This document shows, one piece after another, positions 45,521 through 55,682 of a DNA stretch of 64,000 bases. The first letter of the stretch is position 1. Each line of letters starts with the position of its first letter. Source of the stretch: Cyanoderma ruficeps (taxonomy: Eukaryota; Chordata; Aves; Passeriformes; Timaliidae). Location of the stretch: contig VZDJ01000049.1 of NCBI GenBank assembly GCA_008694505.1, forward strand, positions 682,001-746,000, written 5' to 3'. The notes under the pieces are model-generated. The model worked only from the letters and a program-made list of their open reading frames with translations, searched no databases and had not been told where the DNA came from. Both the position numbers and the translations under genes were made by a program.

Positions 45521-47849
45521 GCTGAGGCTCTTTGTCAGCCTCCACTGCTGGGTATTAACCGCAAACCTGGTGCTTGGTTCCAGACTCCAGGAAGGACACA
45601 GAGTCGCCCCAGGAGCCGAGGGGAGCAGCCACCTCCCAGGGAAGAAGGTACCACAAATCCTCACCTTGGAGAGGCATGAGGAGGAGGATGGCTGGCAGGG
45701 GAGGAAACCCACTGCTGAGCACAGCAGAGGCTGCTCAGACAGTGTCGCTCCCCATCCCAGGCTCTGCCCTCGCTGCTGCTCAACCTACAGCACAGCAATC
45801 CACACGGTTTTCATGGCAAAAGCCGTAACAAAGGAAATAAATTCGTTTGTCACCCCCTATGACAGATGTGACCCAAATTATCTTTGCAGAAGATGTATCC
45901 TAGTGGATGGACTGCTCTGGGGGCAGGAGGACTTTGCGCTTCTGGGCACAAAATGCTCGAGGCATCTGAGCGAGGCACAGCAGGGAGGAGGACAAAGGGG
46001 TTGGCATCAAATCCCTGAAAAATTGCCTGTGCCTGCAGCTGTCTCAGATCAGTCATCTCTCAGCAAAAGCCAATGTGTGTTTCTCCCAAGGCTCTGGGGG
46101 GCTTTTTCCAGCCCTTGGACCTCTGGAAGTCCATCTCTGCCCCTTAGAGCTTCTGACAGAAACCACAAACGGGGGTTTCTTCAAGAATAACTTGAAGAAG
46201 GTGCTTTGCAGCCTGTCCTTGCAGAGAGGAGAGCCTGTACAAGGCCTGAGCTCACCAAACCGCATGTATTAGCTCCAGCCAGTCTCTGCAGAACTGCACT
46301 GCTGCTATCTATCCTAGCTGTTGTCTCAATCCTGTATTTATTCCCATAATTTAGAAACAACACAAAGATATTCACATCACATGGCAGGAAAATTCCTCTT
46401 TGGCTGTTTCTTTTGGATACCATAACCCGATTACTTTCATGTCACACGCACACAACAAATGATCACACTGTGCTGACACACACCCCGCAATTACGTGGAC
46501 ACAGAGGGATGTCACGTGGCATTTTTCTGCTGGAAGTGATACCCTGGAAAGGGAAGGACAGAGGTAACTGGACCAAGGTTTTTAAAATCACATTTCTGTT
46601 ATATCAGTGCCAGTTCCTTGGCCACAGCCTGAGCTGGTGTGCATCTGCAGGGCACAACCAAGACCAGGCTGTGCAGGAAAAGCTTTTTCCTTGCTGAAGG
46701 AAACCAAAGCAGAGGTAGAGGCAGGCTCCCCTGTGGCTGCACACCCCAGGCCATAAAGGGAGGGAGTGCAGGACGATGGGGTGTGGTGGCTGCCCCGGCA
46801 GCAGGGGCAGGCAGAGGCTGTGCCTGCAGCACACTTGTAATACTGATGAGCACGTTGTGCTGAGACAAGGCACCAGCAGAGGGGCCGGGAAAGGCCTTTG
46901 AAAGATCTTTAAAAAGCACTGGAGATAAAAGCTACACATACACTCAAAGTGTATCACTATCTCACTCACAGTGATGAGCAGCAAACCAGCCCAGGGTTCC
47001 TGGTGCTTTACAGGGATGCATAAGCTGGATTTGCCATTTCCGTTAACAAATATAATCCCCCCAATAAAATTCTAAATAAGTGAGGCATTATGATTCTTTT
47101 CACAAGCAAGGCTCCCAAAGTTACGTGTGAGTGCTCGAGCAGGCACTGCCAGCCCTGTGCTCCCGGGTGTGTCTTCACACAGCACAGACAGGGAGAGGCC
47201 CTGTCCTGGGAAGAGCAGCAGCACATCAAAACTTCAGGCACATCCCCAGCTCCACTGCGACCGGCACGCTGCAGACGCTACAAGCGGAACGCAGCATGCA
47301 GAAAAAAACTCTCATTTCCTTCATTTCCTTTATCTTAAAAGGACCCACACTGGATAAATTATTTTTCTCATAAATCTACAGCAAAATTTAAGTTTTCTGT
47401 GATTCCTTTTTAAAAATGACAGAACAAAAATCCTTGTTTCCAAAGCTGGAGGTTTTCAGCCTCCCTTCCCCAGGGCGTCTAGTTAAAGTTTTTTCCATTT
47501 GCCCACATTTAAAGCTGGGTCCACTTTAAGAGAAACAAGTGAGAACTGGGTTTTACCATTTCAGAAATGAAAGGTATTTACCCTCAAGACAGTAAAAGAT
47601 CTTTTAAACCTTGCTGATGCAGGGGAGGAAATGGAAAGTTTACAAATGTAAAGCCCCAGCCTCACACACCCAGCCCCGCTCCTGCTCCAGTGTGGGTGTG
47701 GAGTTCACTGAAATCGATACAATTTCTCACCAGCACAGTCACACATCAACAGTTCCATACCTGCATCTTTCATCAATGCAAGAGTTGTTTTCAAGAAGAA
47801 AACATTCTTCATAACAAATTCAAAGATTACGCAGTTTAAAAATTATTTA
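45521..47849. other. non-coding stretch; open frame of 206 codons (+)
   Basis: No gene is recognised. A + frame from 45570 to 46190 is open for 206 codons. It begins immediately beside the CR1 copy and is Cys/Ser/Arg-rich without a recognisable fold motif. The rest is mixed composition without repeats. Confidence 0.45.
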
Positions 47850-48305
47850 ATAGAATGATGCAATGGTTTGTGTTGGAAGGGACCTCACAGCCCATCTCAT
47901 TCCACCCCTGCCATGGCAGGGACATCTCCCACTGTCCCAGGCTGCTCCAAGCCCCAGTGTCCAACCTGGCCTTGGGCACTGCCAGGGATCCAGGGGCAGC
48001 CACAGCTGCTCTGGGCACCTGTGCCAGGGCCTGCCCACCCTCCCAGGGAACATTCCTGCTCAAGATCCCATCTAACCCTTCCCTCTGGCAGAGGGAAGCC
48101 ATTCCCCGTGTCCTGTCCCTCCGTCCCTTGTCCAAAGTCCCTCTCCTGGAGCTCCTCTAGGCAGTGGAAGGGGCTCTAGGGTCTCACTGAAGCCTTCTCC
48201 TCTCCAAGCTGAAGAATCACAATTCTCTCAGCCCCTCCTCAGAGGAAAGGTGTTCCATCCCTCTAAATATCTTGGTGACGCTCTTTTCTCCCACCTCATG
48301 AAGTC
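47850..48305 (-). mobile_element. CR1 LINE, 3' end, copy 6 (longest)
   Basis: About 455 bp, the longest CR1 copy here. The + strand runs from TAGAATGATGCAATGG through the standard 3' UTR blocks, then AAGCCATTCCCCGTGTCCTG, GTCCCTCTCCTGGAGCTC, GGAAGGGGCTCTAGGGTCTC, CTCTCAGCCCCTCCTC and GTTCCATCCCTCTAAATATC. It carries an extra CCAGTGTCC between CTCCAAGCC and AACCTGGCC, shared with copy 8. Leftward. Confidence 0.92.
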
Positions 48306-48879
48306 ACACCAAGCAAATCCCAACTGCTCACCAGAAAAAATGAGAGCTATTTGCTAGAGCCCTGACAATGTTTAAAAAGATATAGCCAAACATCATGCTA
48401 AGTAGAGGCCTGATAAACGAAAGTCCATCTCTTACGCTAACCTTCGAAGTAAAATTAATAATTCATTAGTAAAGCCAGGACATGGAATGATTGCTATCAA
48501 TATTTTAATGCTTTTACTGCTAATTTCATTCTCCCTCCATATTCTGCTGCTGGAGCAGCAGAAGAGCTGTGTGTGCTCTCAGAGCAGCCCCTGCCTCAGG
48601 GCCAGCACAGGACGAGCAGGGTCACCCCAAGGGTGCCCCAAATGTCCCCACTGGCAGAACCCAAACCCGCTCCAGCCTTCCACAGCGTCAGCTCCAAGCT
48701 GATGGCCACCCTCGTGGAGCCAGCAGGCAAAACTAGGGAGGGTTTAATCAAGATAAGCAAAATGCAACTGAAATCTTCCCCAAGCATTGGAAATATCTAT
48801 TCCCTCTCCTACAACACGACAAGGAAAACTTTGGCCCAAGAGGAAAACTGCTGGGAAAGTTGTGAGGAGGTGATTCCAC
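48306..48879. other. non-coding stretch
   Basis: No gene is recognised. AT-rich at 48355-48540. Confidence 0.5.
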
Positions 48880-48918
48880 GAGGGTGCCAGGGCCCTGGAG
48901 GGTGCCAGGGCCCTGGAG
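48880..48918. repeat. two-copy 18-bp tandem duplication
   Basis: GAGGGTGCCAGGGCCCTG occurs twice in tandem (48880-48897, 48898-48915) followed by GAG. Exact copies, so probably recent. Confidence 0.9.
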
Positions 48919-49203
48919 CAGAGAGGCAGCGGTGGGCAAAGGAAGGGAGATGAGTGCTGCCCTCACTACTGGAAGGCAAAGTGTGTCCTGCCTGCTTTAT
49001 TTACTCTTTATTAGTCTAATGAGGCTGTTTCCTGGGAGTTTAATTACCATAATAGAGACAATTCCTTTCTTAACCCGCTTTACAGCCTGGAAGAGAAAGA
49101 GCCTCTGACAGAGGAATGTGGAACACGAGCAAGGCCGTGCTTGCCTCAGCCCGAGCAGAGCCCGACACCTCAGGCACGTGGCCACAAACCTCCCCGTGCG
49201 GGG
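48919..49203. other. non-coding stretch
   Basis: AT-rich, homeodomain-motif-bearing at 48990-49080 (TTTATTAGTCTAATGAGG, GTTTAATTACCATAATAG). No gene is recognised. Confidence 0.4.
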
Positions 49204-49344
49204 TCCCTGCCCCGGGGGTCCCTGCCCTGGGGGGAATCCCTGCCCTGGGGATGTCCCTGCCCTGGGGGGAATCCCTGCCCTGGGGATGTCCCTGCCCTGG
49301 GGATGTCCCTGCCCCGGGGGTCCCTGCCCCGGGGTCCCAGCCGG
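49204..49344. repeat. 14-18-bp GC-rich minisatellite
   Basis: Eight tandem units of the type TCCCTGCCCTGGGGATG (17 bp), with 18-bp variants ending GGGGGGAA and 14-15-bp variants TCCCTGCCCCGGGG(G). The - strand reads as a collagen-like Gly/Pro/Arg run and the + strand as a Pro/Gly/Cys run; both are artefacts. Repeated G-runs give quadruplex potential on the + strand, and C-runs give it on the - strand. Confidence 0.92.
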
Positions 49345-49440
49345 GCCCCACTGCCCGCCCTCGCCCAGCACCCGCCCGTGGCCGGGCTGGAAGGCAGCGC
49401 CGCAGAGCTCTGCTGCAGAAAAATTAAGAGCACATGATTA
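49345..49440. other. GC-rich flank of minisatellite
   Basis: CpG-bearing sequence, likely the unamplified flank of the repeat. No gene is recognised. Confidence 0.4.
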
Positions 49441-49730
49441 ATGCTACATAAAATGTGTGGGTTCCCAGCCCTTTGAAATCATACCTCTTCATCATTTCCA
49501 TTTACAGTTTACTAATGAAATTAGATATGGCAAAGGGTTCCTTTCTTTCTTTTTTCCCTTAAATTGACTGTACATTTTTTTAGAGTTAAATCAACATATT
49601 TTCCATTCCATATTCAGCAAGAAATCAGACAATTAAATGTGAGGGGTTTTTTTCTGCTGCTGCTAAGAGATATTTCCATGGTGTTGCCATAATACATACA
49701 GCGATTTACTGTATTAGACTCACATGTCTG
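49441..49730. promoter_or_regulatory. candidate conserved element
   Basis: AT-rich and repeat-free. TTTCCATG at 49673-49680 and GTTGCCAT at 49683-49690 are RFX-type half-site-like, and several ATTA cores are present. Weak composition-based call. Confidence 0.18.
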
Positions 49731-51337
49731 TTACTCTGCACAACAGATACAACAGATCAGAACAAGGTAAAGAGGCAGCAAGGATGAAAAGCACCAGACC
49801 TAAGAGGAGAAAACACACAGGCTCTGAAAAGCCACAGCAGAGCTGTGCTCACCCAACCACAAGGCTCTCCCAGCCCACTTCATCCACAGCTACACAATCC
49901 AGACTACACCCTGAAAATGCAATTGCTAAACCCAGAACAAACCTGTGCCAGAGTCCAAAATCTAAACCAAAAAATCCTCCCCCAAATTTCTTCTATTCCA
50001 GCCTCACAGAAGAGATAAGGCACGAAGTCCTGATTGCTGGGCACCATGGTGTTGATGACAGGAAGCCATTAAAACATCACTGTGAGGTCACAATCAAATG
50101 AAATGAGGCCAGAGACAAGGGTCGTGCCGGTGTGACACACACACAGTGTCCAGGTGAGTTATACACCTGCTGTGTCCAGGCTGTCACACACATCAGCGTG
50201 GCCAGGTGAGCAACATGCCATGCCCACGTGTGTTACACACCTACTGTGTCCAGTGCAGCCCCAGCTCAGCCCATCCCAGGGCAGCTGTCTGGGACTGCTG
50301 GCCTCGGGGACCATTCACTGAGCACTGTCCAGCAACCATTGGCAGGGAATTCTCAGATTCTGCTCTTTAAAAACATGGCTTGGAACGGGTGTTTACACAG
50401 CTGTCACCTTAACTAACACTGAAACTGTAAAATGCAGGTGAAATGAAATAACTAAAGGCATTTCCCCTGAAATTCTGATCACAGAGTTGCCCCAAGAGCA
50501 ACAGGATTTGGGAGCCTCACATTCCAATGCTGCATGTTTAGATGAGCACTATCTTTTCTGCACTGCAGTTTGAAGGTTTGGGCTTGGCAGTAAGAAACTG
50601 CACTCTCACTAAAATTCATCCATGGATATCCCCTTTGAACGCTTCTTGGATGGTTATTTTCACTAACATCGTGTTTATTAGCAGAACAGAGGGAGGACTG
50701 TAAAGCAGGATCACGGGAGAGTTTGATTTCCAGGCAGTGATGAATGGCGGGGGAGGCCAGGTCACCCGGCTGCAACATCAAAGGGGCGACTGAACCAGCA
50801 GCACACTTGAAGTTAGTTAAAATGCCATCACCATTTTCTAAGTTTTGCTTTTTTCTTACATTTAAAGAAATTATATTCCCTAGTGCTGGCCTCAGCCATT
50901 ATTTCCAGGTCTCTGATGATACCCAGGACTCCATAAAGGCATTACCTGCTGGCATGCCACAGAGGATTTGCCACATGGTTTAATTGTGATACGATGTGCT
51001 CTGGTCCTTGCCATGTCATTTAAAGAGCTTCAGTAATGCACTCAATGCACCTTCCCTTGGGCCTGCCCCATCCTAAGGCACCAGGATTAAACTGCCAAGA
51101 AGTCTGTGTGGGTCTGGTTCCTTTCGGGCTAAAACTGGACAGATTCTTTCAGAGCTCTGCTCTCCTTTTCTGCCAACAGGGAGTGAGGAACCAGGTGTTC
51201 TTGGGGTAGCACATGGCAAGAGAGGCAAGTCCTAAGCCCTGGAGCTGAACCAGACAGAGGCTAAAAATATGATTGCGTACTATATACACACTTACAGTTA
51301 GCAAAGGTAAAAGCAGTCTCCAACTACTAAGCACAAG
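49731..51337. other. non-coding stretch
   Basis: No gene is recognised. At 50130-50255 there is a degenerate duplication (CCAGGTGAG twice; ACACCTGCTGTGTCCAG versus ACACCTACTGTGTCCAG). Open frames of up to 125 codons have no domain. Confidence 0.45.
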
Positions 51338-51562
51338 ATATCCCAGACTGCTTTGGGTTGGAAAGTTCATCCAGTCCCACCCTCTGCCACGGGCAGGGAC
51401 ACCTTCCACTGTCCCAAATTGCTTCAAGCCCTGTCCAACCTGGCCTTGGACATTTCCAGGGATCCAGGAGCAGCCACAGCTGCTCTGGGCACCCTGTGCC
51501 AGGATCTGCCCACCCTCCCAGGGAAGAACTGATTCCTAATATCCCAATTAACCCTGCCCCCT
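51338..51562 (-). mobile_element. CR1 LINE, 3' end, copy 7
   Basis: Reversed CR1 3' end: CCCAGACTGCTTTGGGTTGG, GGCAGGGACACCTTCCACTG, CAACCTGGCCTTGGACATTT, GCAGCCACAGCTGCTCTGGG, TGTGCCAGGATCTGCCCACC and TTCCTAATATCCCAATTAAC. Leftward, 5'-truncated. Confidence 0.9.
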
Positions 51563-51689
51563 AAATATGTGCATTCAATATACCTAGGTATTTAACATGT
51601 GCATTGAATGAACCAAATCCTCAGTCAAGTCTTACTACGGGCGGGTGGAACACAGAGAAGACCGTGGGAACTCACACACCTGCCGGGGC
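51563..51689. other. short spacer with TATGTGCATT repeat
   Basis: A near-duplicate ATGTGCATT(C/G)AAT occurs at about 51566 and 51597. No gene is recognised. Confidence 0.4.
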
Positions 51690-52010
51690 CTCTCCTGCGG
51701 CCGGCCCCTCCGCCCGCTCCTCCGTCACCCGTCGCTCAGCGGGGCTTTGGCTTTCCCTGGCGCGTCCTTCCTGCAGAAGTTCTCCTTCTCCGGAGAAACG
51801 GGCCCGTCCTTAACGTGTCCATCCCTTCCATCATTAATTTAAACAGTAAACGTGGGTGCTATTTTAAACTAACCGGCTGTCGTGTGCGTCACGTTCGCAC
51901 CGCGCCGAGCCCGCCCCGACACCGCCGGCCCCGGCGGGCGGAAGCCGGCGCCTGAGCGCGTGCCCCCTCAGCGAGCACCGCGCGCGCCGGCCTCGAGCCG
52001 CCTCGTGCCG

Positions 52011-52037
52011 CCTCACTCACTCACACACACACACACA
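52011..52037. repeat. short CA microsatellite next to ambiguous base
   Basis: CACTCACT followed by CA repeats, ending at an N at 52038. The ambiguity probably marks uncertain repeat length. Confidence 0.85.
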
Positions 52038-52114
52038 NGCACTCACGCCCCTGCGCGTGCCCCAGGCGTGCCCCAGGCCCCGCTGCGCGTGCCCGCGCCG
52101 TGCGCTGGCGCGGG

Positions 52115-52130
52115 GGCACCAGGGGGCAAC
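52115..52130 (+). promoter_or_regulatory. CTCF-like site
   Basis: GGCACCAGGGGGCAAC aligns with the CTCF core motif CCACYAGRKGGC with one mismatch at the first base. It lies in a CpG island, a common setting for CTCF binding. Sequence match only. Confidence 0.35.
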
Positions 52131-52350
52131 CTCGGCCCGGGAAGCGGCGCGGCCGGGCCGGGCCAAAGCGGGTAAAACAACAGGGAATGAATGAACACAC
52201 AACAAACACGGCACTAACACAGCTCCCAGGCTGGCGGCCGGGAGCGGCCCGCCGGTAACTGTGCTCACAGGCACGGCTGTGGCCGGGGGCTGCGGGGACA
52301 CGGGTGACACGGGTGACACGGGTGTGACGCCTCGGGGAGCGAGGGCAGCG

Positions 52351-52494
52351 GGATCCCGAGCAGGGGAGGAAGCGGGGAGGAGGCTGGACTCTCTCCCTAA
52401 TAAATTTTACCTAATTTTCACACATTGACAATATTAGCAAGAAAGAACAAAAAAAGTTTTTAAAAACCCAACCTCCACTAAAAAGGCTTTGGGA
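52351..52494. other. short AT-rich spacer
   Basis: Nothing recognised between the CpG island and CR1 copy 8. Confidence 0.5.
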
Positions 52495-52855
52495 GTCACA
52501 GAATGCCAAAATGGTTTGGGTTGGAAGGGACCTCACAGCCCATCTCATTCCATCCCCTGCCATGGGCAGGGACACCTCCCACTGTCCCAGGCTGCTCCAA
52601 GGCCCAGTGTCCAACCTGGCCTTGGGCACTGTCAAGGCACAGCTGCTCTGGGCACCCTGTGCCAGGGCCTGCCCACCCTGCCAGGGAGCAATTCCTTCCC
52701 AATATCCCATCCATCCCTGCCCTCTGGCAGTGGAAGCCATTCCCTGTGTCCTGTCCCTCCAGCCCTTGTCCCAAGTCCCTCTCCAGCTGTCCTGGAGCTC
52801 CCTTAGGCACTGGAAGGGGCTCTGAGGTCTCCCTGGAACCTCCTCCTCTCCATGT
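52495..52855 (-). mobile_element. CR1 LINE, 3' end, copy 8
   Basis: Reversed CR1 3' end from CACAGAATGCCAAAATGG to CTGGAACCTCCTCCTCTCC, with GGCAGGGACACCTCCCACTG, CAGTGTCCAACCTGGCCTTG, GTGCCAGGGCCTGCCCACC and AAGCCATTCCCTGTGTCCTG. A small deletion removes the GGATCCAGGGGCAGC segment near 52630. Leftward. Confidence 0.9.
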
Positions 52856-53925
52856 CAGTGCAGCACCCCCCCAGACACAGGCTGTGTTCCCCTGGAGCGC
52901 TCTGCTTCACAGCAGCTTTCAGAGCACGGTGGGTACAACACAGGGATGCTGGGTCCCTATGGATCACCAGCTTTCACGGATCACAAGGGGAACACAAAGT
53001 CTAGAGCACGTCCCCGGGCCGTGGTGTAATGCTGGACATTCCTGAGCGTCAGGCTTTCCTAAATTATCTCCTGGGTAAACAGCCTAAAAGCAGCCTCTGT
53101 GCTCTGACGTACACCGCCTTGTTTCCCTGGGCATTTTGCCTGGGCGAAGAACCCGGGCCTTTGTCCCAGATTTTTATCTGAAGAATTGCATATATTTATC
53201 CAGGCTGGTCCAGCCTGACCCAGACTGCCAGGGCCCAGCCCTGCCCCTGCAGCCAGACCTTCCCCCCATCTCCTCCCTCTCTGCGGTGACAACAAATCCA
53301 TCGCCACCGTGTTCACCCAGCATTATCTTATCAAACACAGAGGGGGGATAATATTGATCCTTTTCTCCGATTTTAAAAAGAGGGTGAGGGGAAAAAAAAG
53401 AAAAAACCCAAGAAGGGGAAAACGGACAAAGAGAGGCGAAATCAAACCCCTGAGCAACAAAGGAAGAAAACCAGGTGGAAGACGGGAATTGTTTTCTGAA
53501 GGCCAGCTAAGTGGAGAATTGAAACGAGGGAGGCTCTGCGAGAGGACTGGGGGATGAAAGGGAGCCAGGGTAAGAAACACAAGGGCTATATAAGTCTGAA
53601 AATGGCTAGAAAGAACAAGGGAGAGAGGAGACAAGAATGGAAACCTCTGATGTTGGCAGGAAATGTTGTGATTCTAAAGATGAAACAACTTGTGGGGAAA
53701 GAAAATGGGAAAAAATACCCCTGTGTATTTCCTAGGGTGAAGTGGAGCAGCAAATGAAGCACGGCAGAGGCAGCTGCCGGACAGCGCTGGGCAGGAACGA
53801 GGCGGCGCTGTGTCCTCTGAAGGAGAATTCGGGGTTAGGAAATTACACCCCTTCACAAGGCCAGGAGCTTTCCAAGCCTGCTCCAGCTGCAGCTGCAGAT
53901 GTGGCTTAAAAATCCGAGCAGGAGG
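52856..53925. other. non-coding stretch with purine-rich section
   Basis: No gene is recognised. 53370-53760 is A/G-rich on +, giving a Lys/Arg/Gly-rich frame of 82 codons and its Leu/Pro/Phe-rich complement of 103 codons. Both are artefacts of composition. Confidence 0.5.
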
Positions 53926-54210
53926 CCCGTCCCCTGTGGCAGGACTATTTGTTCTGTGGCCATAAGATTATGGCCTTGAGGGGAATAAGGAGAGACGGGC
54001 TGGAGAGATCCTTAAAACTGCCAGACTCATCTGAGACGAGTTATAAGGGACATCCATGGAGTCCAGGACGAGAAACCTGATGGCTTTCCCACTTATCTAG
54101 GAAATGATTCCAGAAAAGTTTATCGTGCGTATTTTCACTGTCCCCTGCATGTTGGGAGCTTTAATTCCTTTGGATGGGCGCCAGTGCGTTAGCAAAAAAA
54201 TGCTGGGGAG
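53926..54210. promoter_or_regulatory. candidate enhancer block I
   Basis: Repeat-free and CpG-bearing. It includes an exact inverted repeat GGCCATAA-GA-TTATGGCC at 53958-53975 and TTTATCGTGCGTATTTTCAC near 54119-54138. The context resembles conserved regulatory DNA. Confidence 0.25.
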
Positions 54211-54985
54211 AGGGAAGGAATAGATTTACTAGAAAAAAACTGCATTCCTTCCAACCTTTCTGCAGCTTCTTAAAAACATACAAAAAGCCTCCTTCAAGCT
54301 GCTCAGTGCCATACCAATTTCCTGTGTAGACCTGGATATTAGTATATGTTTTTCTGTGTCTCCGAAGTTTCCCAAGTTACCTAATGCATGCTCAGCATGG
54401 AGCATTTTTAAATGAGTTAGTCTTTATTGAATTATGATTTCCAGCAGTGACTAATAACAAAATTCAAATTGCTCCAGCAGACGAGGATTTGAAGAATGCT
54501 GAGAAGAAACTGAGTTTTTAAGAGAGTCTAGAAGAGCCACCCACTGCTTGTGTATAGTAACCGTGAGCCTCTCAACGGAATACTTCAAATAGTTAATTAG
54601 ATTTGCTAAAAAAATAATAAAAAATCAGTCATTAGGCGTTCCCACTCTGGAGACGCTGAATAAAGGCTGTTACTGGCACACCTACGGCTCTGGCAAAAAT
54701 GAAGCTAAAAATAGGGGGAGGTTTAAATAAAGTTTCAGGTTTTCCTCACACTGTCCCTGCAGTGGGCACGATGCAATTAGCAACACATCTAAAGGAGAAA
54801 GAGGAACTTTTATTCCATTAGGACTTCTTTTTTACCTCGGGAATTTCTTCAGGCTGCTAAAGAGGCATTTTTCAAGCAAGGAATAATAGGGAGGCACGGA
54901 GCCCATCCACAGCACGTGGGGCTGGAAACTGCAGCTCACCTGCAAACTGAATTTGCTCTATTTTGTTAACCATTTATTTTGTCTT
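54211..54985. promoter_or_regulatory. candidate enhancer block J
   Basis: AT-rich and repeat-free. 54540-54720 holds TAGTTAATTAGATTTGC near 54590-54606 and isolated CpGs (ACCGTGAGC, TCAACGGAA, TAGGCGTTCCC). It continues the unusual repeat-free run from 53.9 to 55.3 kb. Confidence 0.22.
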
Positions 54986-55270
54986 TACTGGCTGTTCAAA
55001 GGGAAGTGTGATAATCCCACTGTTCCTCACTCGCTCAGCGGGGAGTTTAATCTAATAAAGCTATTACAGCGGAATGGATTAAAGCAACGTGAAGCATTAG
55101 TAATTTGAGGAGCAGTTAAAGAATGTTAACGCTGAGCCTCTGCGCGGATTCTTCTCCAAACACGGTCCCAGAGATGAAAGCAGAGCTGCTACTCAATATG
55201 TCATTTTTCAGGCACAGAATTTAATTCTTTCAGCCTCCTCATCCAGATGTTTATAGTGAGGAGCAAGAGG
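54986..55270. promoter_or_regulatory. candidate enhancer block K
   Basis: GGAGTTTAATCTAATAAAGC at about 55041-55060, TGGATTAAAGCAACGTGAAG at about 55075-55094 and TTAACGCTGAGCCTCTGCGC at about 55126-55145 combine homeodomain cores with kept CpGs. No repeat or coding signal is seen. Confidence 0.25.
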
Positions 55271-55538
55271 CTGCCCATTACTGAACAACTGCTGAAACCA
55301 GAGGCTGACCAGAGTGGGCAGGCTTTCAGTCAACCCAGCTTTCATTAATCCTTCTGTTACAGTAATATCTTTTTCAGAAAGAGAGATATGTGACCAAAGT
55401 CATCTGATACGATGTATTAGGATGAACTGCAGTATTAAAAGCTGAGGGACTTCAGCTTTTAATGTTCCCTGTCTCACCCCCTTGGGGCAGCAGATGTGGA
55501 GCATCACTGCCAGGAGAGCTGAGAGCCACGGCATGGCC
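55271..55538. other. non-coding stretch
   Basis: Nothing recognised before the microsatellite. Confidence 0.5.
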
Positions 55539-55617
55539 GGGATGGGATGGGATGGGATGGATGGATGGATGGATGGATGGATGGATGGATGGATGGATGG
55601 ATGGATGGATGGATGGA
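55539..55617. repeat. GGGAT/GGAT microsatellite
   Basis: About three to four GGGAT units merge into some fourteen GGAT units. A smaller interrupted GGAT patch follows at 55654-55682. Met/Asp/Gly/Trp-rich and Ile/His/Pro/Ser-rich frames over it are artefacts. Confidence 0.93.
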
Positions 55618-55682
55618 AAAGGACTGCAGAGCCACAGCATGGCCAGCAGGCACAGGATGGATGCATGGGTGGATGGATGGAT

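Larger units (their letters stand above)
51690..52350. promoter_or_regulatory. CpG island with CTCF-like site
   Basis: This is the longest CpG-dense segment (about 650 bp). It is interrupted by an AT-rich notch at 51820-51875, and TGCGTCACGTT (CRE-like) lies near 51886. GGCACCAGGGGGCAAC at 52115-52130 matches the CTCF core CCASYAGRKGGC with one mismatch. A CA repeat and the only ambiguous base (N at 52038) lie inside. A promoter or insulator role is plausible. No coding exon is recognised. Confidence 0.4.

Noticed and set aside
45570..46190. 206-codon + frame
   Set aside because: No domain; it starts next to a CR1 tail and overlaps other frames. Length is within chance for this composition.
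49070..49441. Gly/Pro/Arg collagen-like frames
   Set aside because: Translation of the 14-18-bp minisatellite at 49204-49344.
51959..51975. Second CTCF-like site on - strand
   Set aside because: GCTGAGGGGGCACG differs from the core at more positions than the site at 52115. Not distinguishable from GC-rich background.
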